NCBI GenBank assembly: GCA_002787235.1
Contig: PCWG01000015.1
Span: forward strand, 152,393-216,392
DNA length: 64,000 nt
Source: Nitrospinae bacterium CG11_big_fil_rev_8_21_14_0_20_45_15
GTDB taxonomy: Bacteria; Nitrospinota; Nitrospinia; Nitrospinales; VA-1
Direction of reading: 5' to 3'
Part shown: positions 35,280-45,076 of the stretch, piece by piece
Layout of the letters: each line of letters starts with the position of its first letter
Position numbering within the stretch: the stretch's first letter is position 1
Notes under the pieces: generated by a model
Told to the model about the DNA's origin: nothing
The model's input: only the letters and a program-made list of their open reading frames with translations
The model's database searches: none
Made by a program: the position numbers and the translations under genes

Positions 35280-37088
35280 TCAGTTTTTTTGAGTCATGAC
35301 CTGATCCAGCATCAAAAACAGTATCTCATTTTTTGAGAGGTCGCCCTGCCCTTTTTCGATACTGTCCATGACGGTCTTGAGCGAGAAATCGGGGGTTCCG
35401 CGAAAGTGTTGCAGAAACGTTCCCAGTTCGCCTTTCGTGCCGGCCTGTTCGATGACCCTGTCTACAGGGTCTCTTCTATTTGCTGTGCGTGCTGTCATTT
35501 GCTCCAAACGACGGGAGACGATGTGGATCAGCATTTCCGACATTCGGTGCGCGATCGTATGTTCGGCCAAAACGCGCGTGCGGGCGCGTTCGGCCATGCG
35601 CTTGCGTTGTTCGGGATGCTGAAGGTAATGATCGATCTTTTCTTTCAGTTCGGCAATGGAATGAAAGGTTGCGATTTCGTCGCCGATGTCGAGCATCTCG
35701 GCCAATTCGCTTCGATGATCGACGAGTTGAAAACCTCCGCAAGCGGAAATTTCAAAAGTACGCGGGTTCACGAAATCGCCTTTGGGATTCAATTCCGAAT
35801 GACAGGTCGAGGAATGCAGGTTCAGGTTGATGGTTCCTGAATTGTAAATTTTTACAATTTCTTCAGAGCTCAGACGTTTGTTTTCATTTTGTACCCGTTT
35901 GCCAATGTCTGTATTGAGATTCCACTCGGTGCCCCAGATTTTAAAATCATAATCCACCAGTTGCGGAAAACTCTGTTGACGATTGAAGTACGCCGCACCC
36001 ATGAAAGACAGATCGGCACGATACGGCTCAAGGTCGCGATCAGCCTCGTTGTCAGCCTCGCTGAGCGGACGATGCACTTGCGGGTGACAGGCTTGCGGGA
36101 GGTAATAATAATCCGGCGTATTGATTTTTTCCAACTCCTCAAAAAACTCGCCGCGCTGGATAGTAAAGAAATGGTCGTAAAGTGGAGCGACATCTTTCCA
36201 GTAGGTCAAGGTTCGGAAATCTTCCACAAACCAGAAAGCCAGTGGAATGTCCATTTTTTTGAGAGACTGAATCGTTTGCGAATTGACCGGAGCCTGCGCC
36301 AGAACCAAAATCAGATCGGGTTGGAATTCTACCGTCTTCGCCAAAATCGCCTGTCCCAACAGATTGATGAACAAGCTATCCAGGACCTGACGATTGGCTT
36401 TGTCCGAAGTGATATTTTTTATCGCATGGAAGCCATCGGCAAAGTCTTCACAATGAACACTGGCGACATGGTGTCCAAGATGATCCAGAGCCTCAGCGCA
36501 ATAATGAGCCGTTGGCAAAGACCCGCCATAAATAGGATTGACCACCAGAATACGCAGAGCGGTTTCCCCTAGAAATGACTGTGCTGAAATCACTCTCGTC
36601 AAAGCATCAAAATAAGTTCCGTTGATACGGACCGAAGGTTTGTGCTCAAAAACATTCCATTGCGAAGCCGGACCGCAGAGGGTCAGGACTTTTTCGGGAG
36701 ACTGTCCCACCACAAACCGAACGTTTGCCAACAACGGTTCGATTTCGATATGGGTCATGAAGGCCTGAAACAAGGCCATAGAAGGCTCGATCACAGATAT
36801 CTTACCAACATCCTTCTGGAGCAGAACCTGTAAGTGAAAGGCAAAACCCAGACCGTAGACAACCGTATTCTTGCCTGCAACCGGCTCAAATGGTGCAACC
36901 AATTTTTCCGCTTCATCCCTTGGATGATAAGCACTGTGCAGACAGACCCCGCCTATTTTAGGAATCGGGGAACCGTCTTTCGCCTGCTGGACTTCAATCG
37001 AATCGGCAGAAATCGACGACTCGACCCGGCTTGCCAGACTCGGATCAACAGATTTTAATAGCTTCAGATTTCTTTCGAACAGATTCAT
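35280..37088 (-). CDS. Maf-like N-terminal domain fused to CgeB-type glycosyltransferase
   Basis: A 602-residue protein with two parts. Residues 1-150 resemble the N-terminal region of flagellin-glycosylation Maf proteins: LHSAYHPRDEAEKL, then VVYGLGFAFHLQVLL and ISVIEPSMALFQAF. Residues about 178-540 are a CgeB/GT1-type glycosyltransferase with ILVVNPIYGGSL, LAFWFVEDFRTLTYW, YYYLPQACHPQVH, DLSFMGAAYFNR and NPRTFEISACGGFQLVDH. This order suggests a sugar transferase for a flagellin or surface glycan, but the acceptor is not shown. It starts 13 bases after the stop of the 1134-residue gene. Composition is GC-rich like its neighbours. Confidence 0.72.
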   Translation of the reverse strand: MNLFERNLKLLKSVDPSLASRVESSISADSIEVQQAKDGSPIPKIGGVCLHSAYHPRDEAEKLVAPFEPVAGKNTVVYGLGFAFHLQVLLQKDVGKISVIEPSMALFQAFMTHIEIEPLLANVRFVVGQSPEKVLTLCGPASQWNVFEHKPSVRINGTYFDALTRVISAQSFLGETALRILVVNPIYGGSLPTAHYCAEALDHLGHHVASVHCEDFADGFHAIKNITSDKANRQVLDSLFINLLGQAILAKTVEFQPDLILVLAQAPVNSQTIQSLKKMDIPLAFWFVEDFRTLTYWKDVAPLYDHFFTIQRGEFFEELEKINTPDYYYLPQACHPQVHRPLSEADNEADRDLEPYRADLSFMGAAYFNRQQSFPQLVDYDFKIWGTEWNLNTDIGKRVQNENKRLSSEEIVKIYNSGTINLNLHSSTCHSELNPKGDFVNPRTFEISACGGFQLVDHRSELAEMLDIGDEIATFHSIAELKEKIDHYLQHPEQRKRMAERARTRVLAEHTIAHRMSEMLIHIVSRRLEQMTARTANRRDPVDRVIEQAGTKGELGTFLQHFRGTPDFSLKTVMDSIEKGQGDLSKNEILFLMLDQVMTQKN

Positions 37089-37101
37089 GGGTGATTATCT
37101 C

Positions 37102-40100
37102 TTAATACACGCTGACATAAGATTCTTCGCCGAGGATACGGTCCATTAACTTTCTCGCATCTACATGTACTGGATCAAAGATAAGCAATGTGTTCAAAGT
37201 ATCTTTGGCCTTTTCCGTATTCGCTGAAGCAAACTGGACACCCGCAAGACCGAACAGGATATGAAGATTTGCAGGATGCAGTTCAAGAAACCGGGTCAAC
37301 AAGCGTTCGGCGTCTTCAAATCTATTCAAAGCATAGGACAGATTTAAAAACTCGTTCATGGCAAGTGTGTTCTCGACATTTGACTCCAGCGCACAAACAA
37401 ATACATCATGCGCCTTTTCCTTTTCTCCCGTTTGCATTAATGCCATTCCCAAAGCGGTCAGTACTTTGTCGTTCTCAGGTTCGAGATTTCGAGCATTTTC
37501 AAGGTATCCAATGGCGGCACTGTAATTCCCGCGTTGAAACTCCATAACTCCCATTCCAAGACGGGCCTCGATAGGTGGTCGGGAGGAGTTTAAAGATTTT
37601 ACGTAATAAGGCTCGGCTTTTTCGACATCCCCTAGATGCATGTAGGATTTTGCCAGACCCAATGTCGTTTTTATGCAATCAGGTTCCAGGGCTTCATTGT
37701 CCTGAAAAAATTTTAGCGCAAGTTGCCAATTTTTTTTTGAAACTGCTTCTTCCGCTTGTGCAAGAAACGAGTTTTCAGTCAATCCGTCCAACGTCCCCTT
37801 CATTTCCTTTTTGGCAATGGCTGAAACCTTGTATTGGAAAACGAAAAATTGGCGCATCTCCTCAGGACTCAAATCAGAAATAGTGACTCGTCCCATTTTG
37901 ATCGTATCAACCCCCGGCTGATTATAGGAAGCGTATTGCGGGTCAAGCGTTTCGTCTGTTTGATCGATTTCGAACCCTGCTGTTTCGAATAATTTTTTTA
38001 TTTCCTTAAAAGTAAAAAAACGCAAATGCGTTTCGTCCAGAATGCCTTCTTTTTGATAGGTCCAATTGCCTTCAGCCAATTGTCCCACCACCGCATAAAA
38101 CTGGACATTCGGAATACTGGCAACAATATTCCCACCGGGTTTTAGCAATGGGCGGACTTTCTTCAACAGTGACAGAGGATCGATCAAATGTTCCAGAATG
38201 TCGCCAAAAATAATGCAGTCAAAACTTTGCTCACCATAAGGCAAAGTCATTGTTTCAACATTTCCCTGCAAGACCTCATCCAGAACACATTTAGCTTTTT
38301 CAGCCGAGGCAGAGTCGAGTTCGATCCCGGCAACAAAGACATTTTTTCCTCTTTTTAATTCTGCGCCCGTCGCACCTTCACCGCAACCCACTTCCAAAAT
38401 ACATTGCGCGGTATCTGGGATGAGAGGAAACAGATCCCGGCGAACATGACTGAAATAAGTTTCTGGCTTGTCCGAAATGCTTTCATCCGATGTTTTCACA
38501 ACGGGAGTATTCACCGATTTTGCGTTCCCGCTCTGAGCTTGAAAAAAGTCATCCAGAATACATATCATTTGTATCATACGATGATCGTAAGTATGTTTTG
38601 CCAGCACTTCTGCCCTTCCCTGCTCGGCGATTTTATTTCTCTCTTCGGGATGGTCCAGGTAGTATCGCACGGTGTCCGTCAAGGTATCGTCCTGATACAA
38701 CGCCAAATGAACGCCATCTTGAAAAAAATCTTCCAGTCCGCTTCCTTTAGCCGGGTCGGTCAACAACATACTGCCACTACACATCCCCTCGAAAACACGC
38801 ATGTTGAGATCCTTGCGGATCGCATTATTGAAAACGATTCTGGAATGAGAGTAAAGTTCAGCCATCTCCTCCATGAACTTGCGTTCGCATTTCAAATCAA
38901 ACTGCGCGTCCAATTTCAAAAGAAGTTCTTTTCGTCGAATGGGTGCCTGTTCCACTGTACCCACAAAACCAACATCGCACTGCTTTTCCAGACCTTCCAC
39001 CTTGCCATGAATTTCAGGGTCGCAAGCCAAGGGGAGCCAGTACACTCGTTCAAATCCCGCGCGCCTGAAATCCTCGACATAAGCTTTCTGCGCCAGAAAA
39101 ACAAAGTCAAACGGACGCGCTAAATCCAGATGTTGTTCAAGATGGATATGAGTATCAATCAAGTAACAAGCCTTCGGAATTTTGCATTGATCGAGATCTT
39201 TTGGAGGCTGACTCAATCCTGTTTCTACCCAAAAATAAAGGTCGGGAACCCAACCGATGGGCAAGCGTTGCTCGACTTCAGAATACAATGAAGGAACATC
39301 GCATGGAATATCCTGCGATTTCGCTTCCCACTTCAATGCCCCCAGATCCCACTTCTCGCGAACCAGCTCATTGATCTGCGCGCCACAGGTCACCACATTG
39401 TGTTTCCTTCTCAAGGCTCGTTCCAGATAATGCGCGGTTGTCGCCGGATGCGAAACATATTCAAGAATGATATTTTTTTTCGTCAATTTGAAAAAATCTT
39501 CCTTCGCTTCACCGTGCATGGAAATCCCGGAATTTTTCAAAAAGTCTACCAAGGTTGAATGAATCACCTTTCGCCATGAATCCAGAAATTTTTCCAGACT
39601 GAAATCTCTGCGGATCGTGTTCCGGGCCTTTTCACCCATCTTTCTGGCGCAATCCGGGTTTTCCAGAAGAAACGCAATATTTTCCTTCAATCGATCGATA
39701 TCCTCCGAGATGAAACCATTGACGCCATCCACAATGGGAGATCCCGAATGTTTATAGGAAACGATGGGCATTCCCGAAGCCATTGCCTCAAGTAATGAAA
39801 GATTATAACCATCCTCATATCGCTCCATCGTTGTGTTCAAATAGACACGGCATTGACGATAATGCTCGAGCAAATCGTCCAGCCCTCGGGATAACCGAGA
39901 GTCCGCAATAGTAGGATTCAGCCCCAAAGTGATGCAGGGAAAACCATTGATGATCTGCTCACTCACCCCAAAACCCTTCGCGACATCCATTTCCTTCAAA
40001 AGATTGCCGACCCGGAGAATTGCAGGTGTACCGCCTTCGTAGTTTTTATAATCAGCAACATCCAGACCGTGCGGTATCACCTCGCCCTCAAGCCCCCAAT

Positions 40101-40506
40101 CTTTACGCTTTGATTCGGATATGAAAACATTGCGGACATTTCTCAATACAGGCTCAATTGACTTCAAGTATCGGTCACAGTCCACCTGATTGTTGCCGAT
40201 AGCAATTTCTGTGCTCAATCGACAATGGAAAACACTGATTTTGGGCAAAGCATAATCCTTGACCCAAACCAGATCCTTTATATTATTAGCGATCACCAGA
40301 TCAAACGATTCCATTTGCAGACGTTCTTTTGCTTCCTCTGCAGAAACAATCGTTACGTTTGAAGGGAGGGGACGCATATTGTAGTCCCAATGACGACGCT
40401 GTCCTGATCCCACCTCAGGTTCGACCACAAAAAACTCCCAACCCACCCGGGCGAGAAGGCAAATATAAGGTTCGTGCCAGTTGAAAGTCAGTATCTTTAA
40501 TTGCAT
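37102..40506 (-). CDS. multidomain glycosyltransferase-glycosyltransferase-methyltransferase-TPR fusion
   Basis: A 1134-residue cytosolic protein with four modules. (1) GT-B glycosyltransferase, about 1-320, with VIPHGLDV, YEDGYNLSLLEAMASGMPIV. (2) CgeB-type glycosyltransferase, about 340-670, with KACYLIDTHIH, DVGFVGTVEQAP and MRVFEGMCSGSMLLTD. (3) Class I methyltransferase, about 690-880, with ILEVGCGEGATG near 704 and FGDILEHLIDPLSLL. (4) TPR repeats, about 915-1125 (KFFQDNEALEPDCIKT and repeats), for binding an acceptor or oligomerising. Such fusions occur in surface-glycan and flagellin-glycan loci. It is first in the three-gene minus-strand cluster, with AGGAG ten bases before its ATG. 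Confidence 0.85.
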   Translation of the reverse strand: MQLKILTFNWHEPYICLLARVGWEFFVVEPEVGSGQRRHWDYNMRPLPSNVTIVSAEEAKERLQMESFDLVIANNIKDLVWVKDYALPKISVFHCRLSTEIAIGNNQVDCDRYLKSIEPVLRNVRNVFISESKRKDWGLEGEVIPHGLDVADYKNYEGGTPAILRVGNLLKEMDVAKGFGVSEQIINGFPCITLGLNPTIADSRLSRGLDDLLEHYRQCRVYLNTTMERYEDGYNLSLLEAMASGMPIVSYKHSGSPIVDGVNGFISEDIDRLKENIAFLLENPDCARKMGEKARNTIRRDFSLEKFLDSWRKVIHSTLVDFLKNSGISMHGEAKEDFFKLTKKNIILEYVSHPATTAHYLERALRRKHNVVTCGAQINELVREKWDLGALKWEAKSQDIPCDVPSLYSEVEQRLPIGWVPDLYFWVETGLSQPPKDLDQCKIPKACYLIDTHIHLEQHLDLARPFDFVFLAQKAYVEDFRRAGFERVYWLPLACDPEIHGKVEGLEKQCDVGFVGTVEQAPIRRKELLLKLDAQFDLKCERKFMEEMAELYSHSRIVFNNAIRKDLNMRVFEGMCSGSMLLTDPAKGSGLEDFFQDGVHLALYQDDTLTDTVRYYLDHPEERNKIAEQGRAEVLAKHTYDHRMIQMICILDDFFQAQSGNAKSVNTPVVKTSDESISDKPETYFSHVRRDLFPLIPDTAQCILEVGCGEGATGAELKRGKNVFVAGIELDSASAEKAKCVLDEVLQGNVETMTLPYGEQSFDCIIFGDILEHLIDPLSLLKKVRPLLKPGGNIVASIPNVQFYAVVGQLAEGNWTYQKEGILDETHLRFFTFKEIKKLFETAGFEIDQTDETLDPQYASYNQPGVDTIKMGRVTISDLSPEEMRQFFVFQYKVSAIAKKEMKGTLDGLTENSFLAQAEEAVSKKNWQLALKFFQDNEALEPDCIKTTLGLAKSYMHLGDVEKAEPYYVKSLNSSRPPIEARLGMGVMEFQRGNYSAAIGYLENARNLEPENDKVLTALGMALMQTGEKEKAHDVFVCALESNVENTLAMNEFLNLSYALNRFEDAERLLTRFLELHPANLHILFGLAGVQFASANTEKAKDTLNTLLIFDPVHVDARKLMDRILGEESYVSVY

Positions 40507-41044
40507 ATCCAGAAGGCTCCTAAAGGGAATCTATAAAATTATCTGTGGCGAAAAAACTGCCCGCTTGAAAGTAAACCTGTGGGAAAACACCCCATCGAAA
40601 CATTGGGGACAGTTAAAAACTGCTTCAAGTTATGATTCACTCCTTTTACTTTTCGGAAATTGGGGAAAAACTCTTTAGCACCAATAATAATACACCAATA
40701 ACAATGCATGAATTACAATACAGGAATTTTAATGCAGGAATTATGCCGTAAAATCAGCGGGCGATTTGTCCTTGTTTTCCACATTTTTGAAACAGAAAAT
40801 GGATTTTCAATAAACAGGGATCAAAGATGGGTTCATTTTTCTGACATGTACTAAGAATTTTTAGGAAGGATTGCAGCTTTCTACACAAAAGTCTTGCTAT
40901 TCAGGTGAAATCTAGATGAGAACTGCGTCAACTAAAATAAAAGGTAGGTTCAGATATTCAATGATGATGCTCTTGCTACTAGATTTTCTATCTAATGGTG
41001 AGCTAACATATTGGAAACAAATATAATACTCGCTGGCAAGGGAG
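40507..41044. other. 538-base intergenic region
   Basis: No credible gene. Short frames here overlap real genes antisense or have no family features. It should contain the promoter of the glycan operon, on the minus strand. A plus-strand GG-N10-GC element at 40546-40560 looks like a sigma-54 site but points at no gene. The stretch is AT-rich; no terminator for the response regulator was found. Confidence 0.5.
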
Positions 41045-41722
41045 TTACGACTCTGTATGTGGGATGGGACCTTCTGGCACGATACCGTTTTTAAAAGCAT
41101 AGTGAAGAAGCTCGGAACTGTTTTTGAGTCCCATTTTTTCCAAAATATTGGCTCGATGTGTACTGATGGTCGTGATGCTCACTGAAAGCTCATCGGCAAT
41201 GGCCTTTATTTTCTTACCCGATGTGAGCAAGCAGAATACTTGAAACTCACGCGCAGACAGGTTTTCGTGGGGAAGTTTGGTGCTGTCCCGATGGAGTTCC
41301 TCAATCAATTTTTCTGCCAGTGAGGGACTGATGAATTTGCCACCGGAAGCCACCGTTCGAATGGCCTGACATAACTGATCGGGTGCGCTGGATTTTGTCA
41401 GGTACCCGGAGGCTCCCGCCTTGATCAGGCGCAATCCATAATGATCTTCGGAAAAAATACTCAGCATAAGAACCTTGAGTTTGGGGAATTGTGATTTGAG
41501 TTGAATCATCACTTCCCATCCACTTTTTCCGGGCATTTCAATGTCCATGAGAACCACGTCTGCGACCATATCTTTCATACGCTCCAAGACCTGGTTGCCA
41601 TCTTCCGCTTCTCCAACCACCTCCATATCAGTATTCTGATTGAGAATGTGCTTCAGACCCTGGCGAACCACAAAATGATCGTCTGCGATAAAAACCCGGA
41701 TTTTATTATTTGATGTTGGCAT
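41045..41722 (-). CDS. NarL/LuxR-family response regulator
   Basis: A 225-residue two-domain regulator. The receiver spans 8-125 with acidic pocket ADDH, phospho-accepting Asp in VVLMDIEMPG, Thr/Ser in MLSIFSEDH and Lys in GYLTKSS. A C-terminal LuxR HTH (LSAREFQVFCLLTSGKKIKAIADELSVS, then THRANILEKMGL) follows. It overlaps the end of the sensor kinase gene by 17 bases, so the two are a cognate pair. Targets are unknown; the divergent NhaD gene is a reasonable candidate. Confidence 0.93.
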   Translation of the reverse strand: MPTSNNKIRVFIADDHFVVRQGLKHILNQNTDMEVVGEAEDGNQVLERMKDMVADVVLMDIEMPGKSGWEVMIQLKSQFPKLKVLMLSIFSEDHYGLRLIKAGASGYLTKSSAPDQLCQAIRTVASGGKFISPSLAEKLIEELHRDSTKLPHENLSAREFQVFCLLTSGKKIKAIADELSVSITTISTHRANILEKMGLKNSSELLHYAFKNGIVPEGPIPHTES

Positions 41723-43139
41723 GGCTTTCCAAAGGGATGGTCACCCGAACTTGGGTGCCATCAGATGAGTTTCCCGTTATGTCAAATTGACCGTCCAGAA
41801 AATGCACTCGCTCACGAATTCCGAGAAGGCCTAGTGAATTTTTATTGAAAATCTCGCTGGCAACAATGCCTCGTCCATTATCAAGAATTTTTAAGATCGC
41901 CTGCTTTCTGTCCATCTGCAAGTCGACCCTTACTTTATTTGCTCCTGAATGACGGGCGATGTTGGTCATCGTTTCTTGAAAAATACGAAATACAGTGATC
42001 TTTATTTCCCGACTCAACTCTATGTCTGAAGACGGCAAATGAAGCTCGCAATCAATTCCGGTTCGCTTTTGAAATTCTGAGGTTTCCCAACGCACGGCTT
42101 CCGCCAGCCCGAGGACATCCAAAATCTGCGGACGCAGTTCTGTGGCGATTCGCTGAACGGACTGAATGGTATTGTCTATCAGCGCATTCATACCGCTGAT
42201 GCGACTTCGGGTTTCGTCGGAGGTGGATTGCAGATCATGGTTCAAACAACCCAATTCCATTTTCAAAGCCGTGAGGGTTTGGCCCAATTCATCATGAACT
42301 TCACGTGCAATGTGTGCTTTTTCTTCTTCACGAACCGTTTGCAACTGATGCCCAAGATTTCGTAACTGTTCCTTCGACTCAATCAATCTGTTTTCAGTAT
42401 TTATATGTTCTTCAACTTCCATTTCTAGATTTTCATTGCTCTGATGGAGAGCCAGTACGGCTCGATTGCGAAAATATTCAAACCGATACAAAGCAATCCC
42501 GGCAACCACAAATATGATAAGACAAACAACCATCAAAATATACTGGGTCGCCTTGAAATACTGCAAATCTGTTGCGATAAGCTCAGTCAGTCGATACTTG
42601 ATCTGGTCCGCATTTTTGGTGAATGCGGAGTACACTTTGTCATAGCGATAATCAATGGGGGAACCCGTCAAAGAAGTCTCACGATGAGACAAGCGACTTT
42701 CAGCAATAGCCCGGAATTCGGTCAGTTCCTGTATAACCTTTTTCACTATATTCTGAATCTCGACATCCTTCAGGGGAATAATCGCCTGGCCTGCATTTTC
42801 CCCTCCTTTCAACATTGCCCATGCATTTTTATCGGCATTGTCCAAAGCTTTCCAAACATAGTCTACTTTTTTGGTCGTATCTCCCGCTAAAATTTCTTCC
42901 ACCCACATGTGCGCTACCGATACATTGAGCTTGATTTCGGTATCGGCATTGATGAGCGGCGCGTATACAGTGATCATCTCCAAGCCTTTTTGAAAACTGA
43001 AGCCCACAATTCCAATCACCAAAAATACCACCATGACCAGAAATATTGAAATTCTGAGTGGTAACAAACTCCACTTCGACTTTGCATCAGCCGCAAAGGG
43101 AATTTTCGCTTTTGTCATGATGTCGATGAGATTATTCAT
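41706..43139 (-). CDS. NarX/HisKA_3-type sensor histidine kinase
   Basis: A 477-residue inner-membrane kinase. It has a membrane helix at about 28-50, a periplasmic helical sensor (about 52-198), a second helix at about 200-222, a coiled coil, then the HisKA_3 dimerisation region with His in AHIAREVHDELGQTL (about 280) and the HATPase_c domain with DNGRGI and SLGLLGIRERV. The sensor resembles four-helix-bundle sensors but its ligand is unknown. It precedes the overlapping response regulator and is divergent from nhaD across a 498-base gap. Confidence 0.92.
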   Translation of the reverse strand: MNNLIDIMTKAKIPFAADAKSKWSLLPLRISIFLVMVVFLVIGIVGFSFQKGLEMITVYAPLINADTEIKLNVSVAHMWVEEILAGDTTKKVDYVWKALDNADKNAWAMLKGGENAGQAIIPLKDVEIQNIVKKVIQELTEFRAIAESRLSHRETSLTGSPIDYRYDKVYSAFTKNADQIKYRLTELIATDLQYFKATQYILMVVCLIIFVVAGIALYRFEYFRNRAVLALHQSNENLEMEVEEHINTENRLIESKEQLRNLGHQLQTVREEEKAHIAREVHDELGQTLTALKMELGCLNHDLQSTSDETRSRISGMNALIDNTIQSVQRIATELRPQILDVLGLAEAVRWETSEFQKRTGIDCELHLPSSDIELSREIKITVFRIFQETMTNIARHSGANKVRVDLQMDRKQAILKILDNGRGIVASEIFNKNSLGLLGIRERVHFLDGQFDITGNSSDGTQVRVTIPLESHANIK

Positions 43140-43637
43140 ACTCAGATGGAACCAATGAACAATGAAATTGATTTAATTCAGGGTAGACCATTCGCATCGC
43201 CTCTGCAATGCAATTTACCAAAAGTTTCCCGCCTTGATTTCAAATCTTCGATTAAAAATCTTTAAATTTAAATCTGCAAGCGAATTCAGAAAAGAACATG
43301 CCTCCCTGATGTTTCTAATTCTTACGATTAACAGAAAAAACTTTCAATTACATGCTAAAAATTCCAAGGAATCCTGAAAATCAGATCTTCCGTGAAAAAT
43401 TCAAGTACATTCCTCTCGTATCAAAATACAAAATAAAAAAACAGAGCACCTGCATATTACCCGGCTATAGGAAAAACACCTACACGCACATCGAACAAAT
43501 ACAAGAATTAATTCCAACTTTATGCGGTAACAATTCATTGATATCAGGATATTGCCTAGAGGCGTAAATATGTATCTTATAAACATGCTTTTATGGTGCT
43601 TCATAGCATCGCATTTAAAATCTTTCTTGTGGAATTT
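43140..43637. other. 498-base divergent promoter region between the sensor kinase and nhaD
   Basis: AT-rich with no supported gene; a 71-codon plus-strand frame here has no recognisable features. It must carry promoters for the two-component genes (minus) and for nhaD (plus). I see no clear inverted repeat or terminator. Regulatory boxes for the response regulator may be here but cannot be named. Confidence 0.5.
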
Positions 43638-44966
43638 ATGCACACTTCATTGACCTCTTCTTGGGCTGGTATCACTGCTTTACTGATTTTTCTGATTGCA
43701 TACACATTTGTAATTTTTGAAGAGAAAACCCATTTAAGGAAGTCAAAGCCTGTTCTCGTCGGTGGATGTCTCATGTGGTTGATGATTGGGATTTTTGAGG
43801 CCAGTCATGGGAGCAAACACTCCCACATCTTTGTTGAGGAACTCATCGGCGAAATTGGAGCCCTCTTCTTTTTCTTGCTCGCGGCCATGACTTACATCAA
43901 TACACTTGACGAAAGAAATGTATTCAAAGCACTGCGAACCTGGCTTTTGAATAGAGGCTTTGGTTTCCGTAAATTGTTCTGGGCAACCGGTGGCATCACT
44001 TTCCTTTTGTCGCCCATGGCAGACAATATGACCAGTGCCTTGCTGATGGCGACTGTTGCAATAACTTGTAGTGGTGGCAATAGACAATTCATTGTTCTGG
44101 CTTTTATAAACATTGTCGTCGCCGCCAATGCAGGAGGTGCATGGAGCCCCTTTGGTGATATCACCACTCTTATGGTTTGGACCGCAGGAAAAATTCAAAC
44201 CAACGAATTCGTCTATTTGGTCGTCCCTTCCATGATGAATTGGGGTGTCACCGCACTGATCATGCATCCTTTCATTCCAAAAGAAAAACCACCTGAGGTT
44301 CATGAAACTGCTGAGATGAAGACGGGTGCAAAATCCATCATTTTTCTGGGCATATCCACAATTGCCACCGCTGTCAGTTTTCATCAATTTCTAGGCTTGC
44401 CTCCGTTCATGGGAATGATGTTGGGTCTCGGAGCCTTGATGGTGTTTGGCTATTACCTGAAGATGAAAGGCTCGCGAGATTACATCACGAAAACGGGAGT
44501 GGATGTCGGGCACGATAGCAACCAGCATTTTGATATCTTCCGAAAAATCGAAGGTGTCGAATTCGACACTCTACTCTTCTTTTTTGGTGTATTGACCGCT
44601 GTTGGAAGTCTGCAATACATTGGCTATCTCGCCATTGCCAGTGAAGCCATCTACGGTCAGATGGGCCCCACTATTTCAAACATCATGATTGGGGTGTTTT
44701 CCGCCATTGTGGACAATATCCCCGTGATGTATGCGGTACTTAAAATGAACCCTCCTATGGGTCTCGATCAATGGTTGCTAGTCACTCTCACTACAGGAGT
44801 CGGGGGAAGTCTCCTCTCCATTGGCTCTGCTGCAGGGGTTGCTGTTATGGGAGTTGACCGAAAAAATTATACCTTTATGAGCCACTTGAAATGGGCTCCA
44901 GCTGTCATCGCAGGATATATGTCCAGCATCGGAGCCTGGTATCTGGTCACAATGAACCTTCGATAG
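43638..44966 (+). CDS. nhaD: NhaD-type Na+/H+ antiporter
   Basis: A 442-residue inner-membrane protein of the NhaD (ArsB/NhaD superfamily) type with about 11-12 segments. EEKTHLRKSKPVL, LLSPMADNMTSALLMATV, NAGGAWSPFGDITTLMVW and SAIVDNIPVMYAVLKM are characteristic; the Asp and Asn in the two DN motifs line the ion site. NhaD exchanges Na+ or Li+ for H+ in alkaliphiles and marine bacteria. I start it at 43638, with GTGGA just upstream and the family N-terminus; an ATG 15 codons upstream gives an unlikely extension. It is followed 110 bases later by a SulP carrier, a coupling also useful for bicarbonate uptake. Confidence 0.9.
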   Translation: MHTSLTSSWAGITALLIFLIAYTFVIFEEKTHLRKSKPVLVGGCLMWLMIGIFEASHGSKHSHIFVEELIGEIGALFFFLLAAMTYINTLDERNVFKALRTWLLNRGFGFRKLFWATGGITFLLSPMADNMTSALLMATVAITCSGGNRQFIVLAFINIVVAANAGGAWSPFGDITTLMVWTAGKIQTNEFVYLVVPSMMNWGVTALIMHPFIPKEKPPEVHETAEMKTGAKSIIFLGISTIATAVSFHQFLGLPPFMGMMLGLGALMVFGYYLKMKGSRDYITKTGVDVGHDSNQHFDIFRKIEGVEFDTLLFFFGVLTAVGSLQYIGYLAIASEAIYGQMGPTISNIMIGVFSAIVDNIPVMYAVLKMNPPMGLDQWLLVTLTTGVGGSLLSIGSAAGVAVMGVDRKNYTFMSHLKWAPAVIAGYMSSIGAWYLVTMNLR

Positions 44967-45076
44967 AGGAACTCAAACAGTTGGAAGCATCAACCAGTAT
45001 TCCCATCAATTGAAACAATGTCCACTCTATCTGATGCGGAAAATCTAAAATTTAATCTTTTGACACACTCATTATC

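Noticed and set aside
40546..40560. GG-N10-GC sigma-54-like element on the plus strand
   Set aside because: No plus-strand gene follows within the region, and the -24/-12 context is only a partial match.
43352..43567. 71-codon plus-strand frame in the nhaD-kinase gap
   Set aside because: It has no start signal, recognisable domain or neighbour support and lies in AT-rich promoter sequence.
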